The translations under genes were made by a program, and so were the position numbers. A stretch of 7,874 nt of DNA from Bacillota bacterium. Lineage in GTDB: Bacteria > Bacillota > Clostridia > Lachnospirales > Lachnospiraceae. The stretch lies in contig JAEYPA010000027.1 in the NCBI GenBank assembly GCA_023411225.1, positions 1 to 7,874 on the forward strand. Reading direction: 5' to 3'. Position 1 is the stretch's first letter, and each line of letters begins with the position of its first letter. Below, one piece after another: positions 4,648 through 7,874 of the stretch. The notes under the pieces are model-generated. The model worked only from the letters and a program-made list of their open reading frames with translations. It was not told the DNA's origin and did no database searches.

Positions 4648-4902
4648 CTATTCTCCTACACGTCCAACTTTAACTTTATAATCTCCAGTGTCTAGAATTT
4701 TATCTTTGTTAACTAAGGATTGGAATTCGTCAAAATAATCGTCAAGTGAAATACTGCTTGCCATATGTATTTTAACTATTGTAATATTCAATAGAACTTC
4801 TGTAAGGTCATTAACAAGTTTATCTCGTTTTTTTTCAAGTTTAGCGAGTACTTCTTCAGTTACTTCTTCAGCATTATTGTAATTTACACTTTTTTTTGCC
4901 AT
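4648..4902 (-). CDS. Small charged helical protein of unknown function
   Basis: The frame is open to a TTG at 4917, but the ATG at 4902-4900 is better. GGTGA lies 8 bases upstream of it, overlapping the alternative first codons. This gives 84 residues starting MAKKSVNYNN. Residues about 12-50 are a predicted long amphipathic helix (EEVTEEVLAKLEKKRDKLV, then NDLTEVLLNITIVKIHM). An acidic stretch follows (SLDDYFDEF), then a beta-like tail DYKVKVGRVGE. There are no cysteines, signal peptide or membrane segment. It sits between ERF and the helicase, so a part in DNA metabolism is plausible but unproven. Confidence 0.65.
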   Translation of the reverse strand: MAKKSVNYNNAEEVTEEVLAKLEKKRDKLVNDLTEVLLNITIVKIHMASSISLDDYFDEFQSLVNKDKILDTGDYKVKVGRVGE

Positions 4903-4930
4903 GGTATTCACCCACAAAAAATTAATAGAA

Positions 4931-5044
4931 TTATGGGGCTTTTTTTAGCCCAAAATTTTCAATAGCCCACTCACATGCTTCGTCTAACTCTTCATCAGTT
5001 AAACGTTCTCTATTTCGGATTTTATTCCATATTTCATCATTCAT
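4931..5044 (-). CDS. Very small acidic protein (37 residues)
   Basis: ATG 5044-5042 opens a 37-residue frame ending TAA 4933-4931. The product begins MNDEIWNKIRNRERLTDEEL and continues as one acidic helix with one Cys and two Trp. It lies 30 bases after the ERF stop, in the same direction. A CGGCGA element sits 5 bases before the ATG, as in the helicase gene. The last codons form a GGGCT/AGCCC hairpin with a 6-base loop (4936-4951), which could stall or end transcription. Helical content, context and position argue for a real gene, but its length limits certainty. Confidence 0.5.
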   Translation of the reverse strand: MNDEIWNKIRNRERLTDEELDEACEWAIENFGLKKAP

Positions 5045-5049
5045 AATAG

Positions 5050-5055
5050 TCGCCG
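5050..5055 (-). promoter_or_regulatory. CGGCGA element in ribosome-binding position, 37-residue gene
   Basis: GGACGGCGA lies 5 bases before the ATG at 5044. An upstream CAGGC is found 8 bases before the core, comparable to the GGC found 7 bases before the core in the copies at 991 and 4301. Confidence 0.35.
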
Positions 5056-5074
5056 TCCTATTTGCCTGGTATAT

Positions 5075-5794
5075 TTAATTAATTTTCAAATCTTTTTTAC
5101 ATTGTTTAAATGATTCTAAATCAAAATCTTTTAATGCAGGGTCTCCTAGCATGTTTTCTAATATTTTTAGTATGCCTACTCTACTTATTTCGCAACCATC
5201 TTCATCTAATAATTCAATTGCTTTTTTAAGATTAGGATTATTCTTTTTAAGATGATTTATTTCATCGGATAGTAATTCACGTGCAGGCCGTGTTCTTTTA
5301 GGTCTAGATTTTTGTGTGGTAACCTCTTCCTCTTCTTTAGGTTGAGCTGTTTCTGGTTGTGGTCTTTCCCCTCGTGAACGTGTACCTTTACCTTTAGATT
5401 CTTTTTGTTTCTTAGGTTCTGCACCATTACCATCATCATCTGCTTCCCCCACAATACCTAATAATGCAGTTAATTGATATCTACGTCCATACGTTAATGC
5501 AGAACCTATTCCTTGTGGTGAGGATTTATCGGGTGTTAAAGAAAGTTTGTCACTATCAAAAGAATCTCCACTTTCATGATGTAATGAAGTTTGAACATAA
5601 GGAGTTCCATCAGGCCATGTTCCAGTATTTTGAATTAACACTAACCCATTTTTAGCAAGTAAAGGCCGTACTAAATTTAAAATATCTGGTAAAGGTGCAT
5701 AGCCACTTTTAAAAAAAGGGTTTGTGGCAGTGTTCGCAGGATTTTGTATTTCTTCCTGAACTTTAACCAGAGATTTAATTATTGATTCTTTCAT
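5075..5794 (-). CDS. erf: ERF-family single-strand annealing recombinase
   Basis: This 239-residue protein should anneal complementary single strands during viral recombination or genome circularisation. The ERF core spans about residues 1-125. It shows NPFFKSGYAPLPDIL (25-39), LVRPLLAKNGLVLIQ (41-55), the TSLHHESGDSF strand pair (69-79) and the family hallmark QGIGSALTYGRRYQL (94-108), followed by the acidic EADDDGNG (117-124). Residues 125-172 are a charged, low-complexity linker (Lys/Arg/Glu/Pro), and 173-239 form a helical C-terminal segment, as is usual for ERF proteins with a variable tail. Its ATG is one base past the stop of the OB-fold gene with no strong ribosome site, so translation is probably coupled. 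Assignment is confident. Confidence 0.92.
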   Translation of the reverse strand: MKESIIKSLVKVQEEIQNPANTATNPFFKSGYAPLPDILNLVRPLLAKNGLVLIQNTGTWPDGTPYVQTSLHHESGDSFDSDKLSLTPDKSSPQGIGSALTYGRRYQLTALLGIVGEADDDGNGAEPKKQKESKGKGTRSRGERPQPETAQPKEEEEVTTQKSRPKRTRPARELLSDEINHLKKNNPNLKKAIELLDEDGCEISRVGILKILENMLGDPALKDFDLESFKQCKKDLKIN

Positions 5795-5795
5795 T

Positions 5796-6104
5796 TTACT
5801 CAGCTACTTCTACTTTGTATAAAGGTTTATCGTTGTATTTAGGGTCGTTAGCTTTTTTAAAACTGGATAAAGTCACACGTATATAATCTTTTTCATAGAG
5901 ATCTCCCATTTTGCTTTGTAGATCTTTATGTGCAGGTAGTTCGATTTCTCTACCATCTTTTAATTTTAAAAGTATTTGTTCTCCATATGCTCCTTCTGGG
6001 AATGCTATTATTGTTCCTTCTATCTGTTCTCCTACCTGTGATGGTTTCCAGTATTCTCCTTCTATTCCATCGCCTTTTACTTCTCTAAAATTTCTTTCTG
6101 CCAT
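5796..6104 (-). CDS. Probable OB-fold (ssDNA-binding-like) protein
   Basis: This is a 102-residue protein with GGAG at about 10 bases before the ATG. After an acidic N-terminus it alternates strands: GEQIEGTIIAFPEG (26-39), then EQILLKLKDGREIELPAHKDL and DYIRVTLSSF, and it ends DKPLYKVEVAE. This strand pattern, with 'KDGREIELPAHKDLQ' between strands 2 and 3, matches small phage proteins thought to have an OB fold and located beside recombinases. I infer that it coats single-stranded DNA or assists ERF. It lacks the long acidic tail of bacterial SSB. The gene sits between the coiled-coil gene and ERF with a one-base gap to ERF. Confidence 0.6.
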   Translation of the reverse strand: MAERNFREVKGDGIEGEYWKPSQVGEQIEGTIIAFPEGAYGEQILLKLKDGREIELPAHKDLQSKMGDLYEKDYIRVTLSSFKKANDPKYNDKPLYKVEVAE

Positions 6105-6135
6105 AACTAATCTCTCCTTTCTTTCTTTTTTTCAT

Positions 6136-6591
6136 CTATTTTGATGAGCTTTCAACTAAATCCTTAACATTAAAATCAATATTAACCTTCTGAGTCTCTA
6201 CCTGACTGTAATAAGCTAATTTATTTGCATGTTCCATCTCTAAATCTTTAATATCTTTCCTTAATTCGCTAATTTCATCATTACATTGGTTAATTAAGAT
6301 ATCAAAATCATCTGAAACATCATTGATATGATTTTGTTTTGCAGAGACTAAATCACGTTTTATTTTCTTTTCCCAATCCTTCTGATTGGTTATGTCATAT
6401 GATGCTCGTTTATCCTTGTCTTTAAGTAGTTCTGCTGTTTTTTCTTCTAGTTCTGCTTTTAATGGTGCAATTGTTTCTGATTTTTCACTGCGTATTTCTT
6501 TAATTTTATCTTCTAATTCATCGATACGGTCTCGTTTAGTTTTTAAACACTTCCGTATTTTTTCTAGTTCATTAAATTCTCTATCATTCAA
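6136..6591 (-). CDS. Coiled-coil protein of the recombination cluster
   Basis: This is a 151-residue protein from a TTG start at 6591-6589. The TTG is chosen because GAGGTGAT, an almost full complement of the 16S rRNA tail, lies 3 bases before it (6595-6602); the nearby ATG at 6587 is out of frame. Residues 5-60 and 85-130 are long Lys/Glu-rich heptad-like helices (for example RDRIDELEDKIKEIRSEKSE). The middle, ASYDITNQKDWEKKIKRDLV, contains the only Trp. There is one pair of Cys (15 and about 103). Similar coiled-coil proteins precede recombinase genes in phages, but no specific family is claimed. It may be a scaffold or dimeric partner of the OB-fold and ERF proteins. Confidence 0.75.
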   Translation of the reverse strand: MNDREFNELEKIRKCLKTKRDRIDELEDKIKEIRSEKSETIAPLKAELEEKTAELLKDKDKRASYDITNQKDWEKKIKRDLVSAKQNHINDVSDDFDILINQCNDEISELRKDIKDLEMEHANKLAYYSQVETQKVNIDFNVKDLVESSSK

Positions 6592-6604
6592 AGTATCACC
6601 TCAT

Positions 6605-6808
6605 TTATGGGTTGCATTGTCTTAAATTACGCGTATACTCCTCAGCACGTTTCAACATCAAATTATCATCACTCTTATTAGAAATGACAATTTTTCTAAT
6701 GTTTTTCAACAATGTTTTTCCAAGCTCTGATGTGTTAATTAAATCCACATCCTCGCCTAATTGATTGTAGAATTCGCTTTGTTTGGTTGTTTTTGTTTCA
6801 TTCAACAA
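6605..6808 (-). CDS. Small protein, first gene of recombination operon
   Basis: A GTG at 6817-6815 opens the frame but lies inside the ribosome site GGAGG (6817-6821). I therefore place the start at TTG 6808-6806, 8 bases past GGAGG. The product is then 67 residues, MLNETKTTKQSEFYNQLGED at the start and ending TRNLRQCNP. It is hydrophilic and helical with a basic second half, and has one Cys near the end. It ends 13 bases before the coiled-coil gene and is the first gene after the structured region, so the hairpins at 6837-6875 should regulate it. Function unknown. Confidence 0.65.
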   Translation of the reverse strand: MLNETKTTKQSEFYNQLGEDVDLINTSELGKTLLKNIRKIVISNKSDDNLMLKRAEEYTRNLRQCNP

Positions 6809-6816
6809 GTTAAACA

Positions 6817-6821
6817 CCTCC
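6817..6821 (-). promoter_or_regulatory. Ribosome binding site GGAGG deciding a TTG start
   Basis: GGAGGTG at 6815-6821 is followed by TTTAAC and then TTG. The longer GTG start would overlap the site itself, so the TTG at 6808 is preferred. Confidence 0.6.
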
Positions 6822-6836
6822 GCATAAAAGGGGATG

Positions 6837-6875
6837 AAGACAGATATTTTTAGCGACTATCTGTCTTAATAGTCG
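6837..6875 (-). promoter_or_regulatory. Two overlapping, mutually exclusive hairpins before the recombination operon
   Basis: AAGACAGATA (6837-6846) is perfectly complementary to 6858-6867. CGACTAT (6854-6860) is perfectly complementary to ATAGTCG (6869-6875). The two stems share 6858-6860, so only one can form fully. They lie 29-67 bases before the TTG at 6808, in the leader or promoter. They could be an attenuator-like switch or, as DNA, a repressor palindrome. The pairings are seen directly; the function is inferred. Confidence 0.5.
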
Positions 6876-6891
6876 AATTCAAACAATTTTT

Positions 6892-6911
6892 AAAACCTAA
6901 ACACAGGTTTT
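6892..6911. repeat. Hairpin AAAACCT / AGGTTTT next to a T-rich run
   Basis: Seven-base perfect arms (6892-6898 and 6905-6911) with loop AAACAC. On the plus strand it is followed by a T-rich stretch to 6922, which looks like an intrinsic terminator for any plus-strand transcript. On the minus strand it lies directly after the tRNA-like element. Confidence 0.45.
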
Positions 6912-6927
6912 TTATTTTTTTTAGGTG

Positions 6928-6984
6928 TGGACCTGCAGGATTTGAATCCTGAAAACGCATTGGCTGAGGTTTTTTACAGGTCCA
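6928..6984 (-). ncRNA. tRNA-like three-way junction lacking a D arm (57 bases)
   Basis: On the minus strand, GGACCTG (6983-6977) pairs with CAGGTCC (6935-6929) as a 7-bp acceptor-like stem, extended by the A6984/T6928 position. A T-arm-like hairpin CAGGA-TTCAAA-TCCTG (6951-6936) abuts it. The rest is a 5-bp stem AAAAC/GTTTT (6973-6969 with 6956-6952) with a 12-base loop CTCAGCCAATGC. The TTCAAAT box resembles a B box, but the loop is one base short, there is no D arm and no normal 7-base anticodon loop. It is not a standard tRNA. It could be a degenerate tRNA, a tRNA mimic, an unrelated three-way-junction RNA or part of an attachment site. Confidence 0.4.
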
Positions 6985-6998
6985 TATGATAATTTTTA

Positions 6999-7056
6999 GT
7001 CCTCCAGAAGAATTTTTCAGCAATGGTTGTAAAGAGGTGGTATTCTCCTGAAGGAC
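6999..7056 (-). repeat. 15-bp hairpin that pairs fully only as minus-strand RNA
   Basis: Positions 6999-7013 and 7042-7056 are complementary at 13 of 15 positions. The two exceptions (7004/7051 and 7008/7047) are C-A and A-C on the plus strand but G-U wobbles on the minus strand, so a leftward transcript can pair all 15. The loop is 28 bases. It lies just upstream of the tRNA-like element in the same direction. Confidence 0.6.
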
Positions 7057-7125
7057 ATCTCGGGTATTGAATTGTACTCCAAAGTGTTAGGGGGCACTGG
7101 AGTTTTTTTCACCAAAATGATTTGA
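7033..7125 (+). other. Coding-like plus-strand fragment without a start
   Basis: Between TAA at 7030-7032 and TGA at 7123-7125, the plus strand reads 30 codons including KDISGIELYSKVLGGTG and ending FFTKMI. It lacks an ATG near its beginning and overlaps the hairpin arms. It may be a remnant of a lost gene, or chance. Confidence 0.15.
7076..7109 (+). terminator. Intrinsic-terminator-like hairpin followed by T7, plus strand
   Basis: ACTCCA (7076-7081) pairs with TGGAGT (7098-7103). After a 2-base bulge, GTG (7084-7086) pairs with CAC (7095-7097), with an 8-base loop TTAGGGGG. A run of seven T starts at the end of the stem (7103-7109). The shape is that of a rightward terminator, but no plus-strand gene precedes it, so it may serve a small RNA or be fortuitous. 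Confidence 0.35.
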
Positions 7126-7137
7126 TGAATGGTAAAT

Positions 7138-7173
7138 GCCAGTCCCTGAATTTTGGCAACCTAAAGGACTGGC
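7138..7173. repeat. 8-bp inverted repeat GCCAGTCC / GGACTGGC
   Basis: Perfect arms at 7138-7145 and 7166-7173 enclose a weaker inner stem (TTT.GG with CC.AAA, 7151-7165). It lies just after the 39-residue gene and is the first of the chain of hairpins met by leftward transcription. It could cap that transcript's 3' end. Confidence 0.5.
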
Positions 7174-7198
7174 TGTAAAGGGGGGAAAGTTTAAAAAT

Positions 7199-7318
7199 TT
7201 AATTTAAAGATCTTCTACTCTCAATTTTCTCATCATGTAAAATATCCTCATGAGTATCTAATATTGCTAAATACAGTTTTTTGAGGATTAAAAGTTTTAA
7301 ATAGCTAATTAACTTCAT
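7199..7318 (-). CDS. Small protein (39 residues), hydrophobic N-terminus
   Basis: ATG 7318-7316 is preceded by GAGGTG at about 5 bases, located right after the YopX stop (10 bases between genes). The product starts MKLISYLKLLILKKLYLAIL, a basic and leucine-rich stretch that could be an amphipathic or membrane-associated helix. A charged tail DTHEDILHDEKIESRRSLN follows. It ends TAA 7201-7199. Context and a good ribosome site support a real gene despite its length. Function unknown; a small membrane-interacting regulator is possible. Confidence 0.55.
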   Translation of the reverse strand: MKLISYLKLLILKKLYLAILDTHEDILHDEKIESRRSLN

Positions 7319-7328
7319 TCTGACACCT

Positions 7329-7670
7329 CTAAAGTTCATGATTTTCATAAATATTTCCAATGATTTCAACATCTTCCATGGTAAACTGCATGTGGAACAT
7401 TGGTTTAATGAGTGTATAGCCCCATCCGTACTGTTTCCATTCGATAATGCCTTTTAGTTCTCCTTTCTGGAAAATGTCTCCTTCGTAAATTTCAACTCCT
7501 TTTTTGTCTTTAAGTCCAGTAAACTGCATTAATTCAACTTCATCAAATTTCCTGCTATTTGAACCATTTTCAACTTCAAACAAGATTCCTTCATATTTTA
7601 AATCTATTAAACTAACCGTTACCAATCTTTTATTCTGCTTATCCCATGCTCTGAATTTGATTTCTCTCAT
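7329..7670 (-). CDS. YopX-domain protein
   Basis: This is a 113-residue protein matching the phage YopX family over its full length. It has the N-terminal REIKFRAWDKQNKRL (2-16), the signature LMQFTGLKDKKGVEIYEGDI (47-66) and the C-terminal EIIGNIYENHEL (102-113). YopX proteins are widespread in phages of low-GC bacteria and occur in other mobile elements; their biochemical role is not known to me. The start ATG follows GAGGTAATAA, which lies inside the overlapping upstream zinc-ribbon gene (32-base overlap in a different frame). The protein is of normal length and undamaged, and supports the viral nature of the window. Confidence 0.92.
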   Translation of the reverse strand: MREIKFRAWDKQNKRLVTVSLIDLKYEGILFEVENGSNSRKFDEVELMQFTGLKDKKGVEIYEGDIFQKGELKGIIEWKQYGWGYTLIKPMFHMQFTMEDVEIIGNIYENHEL

Positions 7671-7785
7671 TTATTACCTCACTAACGTGTTTACAGGTTA
7701 AACATTCTTGATAAGTGTGTTTGAAATCTCCTTTCTGGAATCCGTGAGCTACGACTTTTTTTGAACTGCAAACAGGACATTTCAT
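7639..7785 (-). CDS. Small zinc-ribbon protein (48 residues)
   Basis: ATG 7785-7783 follows GAGGTGAGAGA, a strong ribosome site, and overlaps the TGA of the preceding gene as ATGA. The product has CPVC at residues 3-6 and CLTC at 28-31, the two knuckles of a short zinc ribbon, separated by a basic, aromatic loop (HGFQKGDFKHTYQE). The frame continues 16 codons past the second knuckle and overlaps the start of YopX by 32 bases, ending TAA 7641-7639. No more specific family is recognised. Confidence 0.65.
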   Translation of the reverse strand: MKCPVCSSKKVVAHGFQKGDFKHTYQECLTCKHVSEVINERNQIQSMG

Positions 7786-7874
7786 TCTCTCACCTCAAAT
7801 CCATCACAGTTAGTAATCCAAAGAGGATCAAAATTAAATGGCCATATGAAATAGCCTCCTTCTATGCCCTGTTC
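7782..7874 (-). CDS. C-terminal end of an unknown viral protein (cut by window edge)
   Basis: From the right edge the minus strand reads 30 codons in one frame to TGA 7784-7782. It ends with GGYFIWPFNFDPLWITNCDG followed by FEVRE. The pattern W-P-x-N-F-D-P-x-W...C-D-G-F looks like a conserved C-terminal signature of small uncharacterised phage proteins, but I cannot name the family. The stop overlaps the next start (ATGA), showing the same operon. Confidence 0.7.
   Translation of the reverse strand, partial: EQGIEGGYFIWPFNFDPLWITNCDGFEVRE

Noticed and set aside
5911..6144. Rightward frames opposite the OB-fold and coiled-coil genes
   Set aside because: Serine- and phenylalanine-rich antisense of Lys/Glu-rich coding sequence; no ribosome site or family match.
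6928..6984. Ordinary tRNA gene
   Set aside because: Only 57 bases, no D arm, a 6-base T loop and no 7-base anticodon loop, so it is kept as a tRNA-like structure only.
7504..7701. Rightward frame opposite YopX
   Set aside because: Antisense to a full-length, conserved YopX domain.

Overview
The window is a dense, AT-rich block of virus-type genes (provirus, virus or conjugative element). Every gene I can support lies on the minus strand, so it reads from high to low coordinates. The best guess for the host is a methanogenic archaeon of the Methanobacteriales (Methanobrevibacter or Methanosphaera type). The reasons are a protein ending in a TFB/TFIIB-like zinc ribbon, perfect archaeal box A sequences (TTTATATA, TTTAAATA) in the non-coding regions, oligo-T stretches where terminators would sit, and ribosome binding sites of the GGAGGTGAT type with frequent TTG starts. 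ERF and YopX proteins are also common in low-GC Firmicute phages, so a bacterial phage is not excluded; I put archaeal at roughly two to one.

Reading in the direction of transcription, the block starts with a small-gene cluster (7874-7199): the end of an unknown protein, a 48-residue zinc ribbon, a YopX-domain protein and a 39-residue protein. A gene-free stretch of about 380 bases (6820-7198) follows, packed with inverted repeats. These include a tRNA-like three-way junction lacking a D arm and a pair of mutually exclusive hairpins just before the next gene.

The core is a recombination/replication operon (6808-2252): a small protein, a coiled-coil protein, a probable OB-fold ssDNA-binding-like protein, an ERF single-strand annealing protein, three small proteins and a 680-residue AAA+/SF3-like helicase. 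ERF, the OB-fold protein and the coiled-coil protein are almost back to back and probably act together on single-stranded DNA; the helicase is the likely replication motor. Just past the helicase is a cluster of TTGTAACC repeats (two tandem triplets plus scattered and inverted copies), a candidate replication origin or operator. It is followed by a gene broken by one in-frame TGA and by two zinc-binding small proteins.

A second gene-free region (624-1276) holds a perfect 15-bp inverted repeat, a palindrome, a 14-bp-periodic AAATAG array, a possible plus-strand structured RNA, a 28-position hairpin and two oppositely directed box A elements. Beyond it lie the TFB-ribbon protein gene and a truncated treble-clef zinc-finger gene that runs off the left edge. 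The most unusual content is this pair of structured non-coding regions, the TTGTAACC cluster and the TGA-split gene. The proteins themselves are typical of a viral early region.
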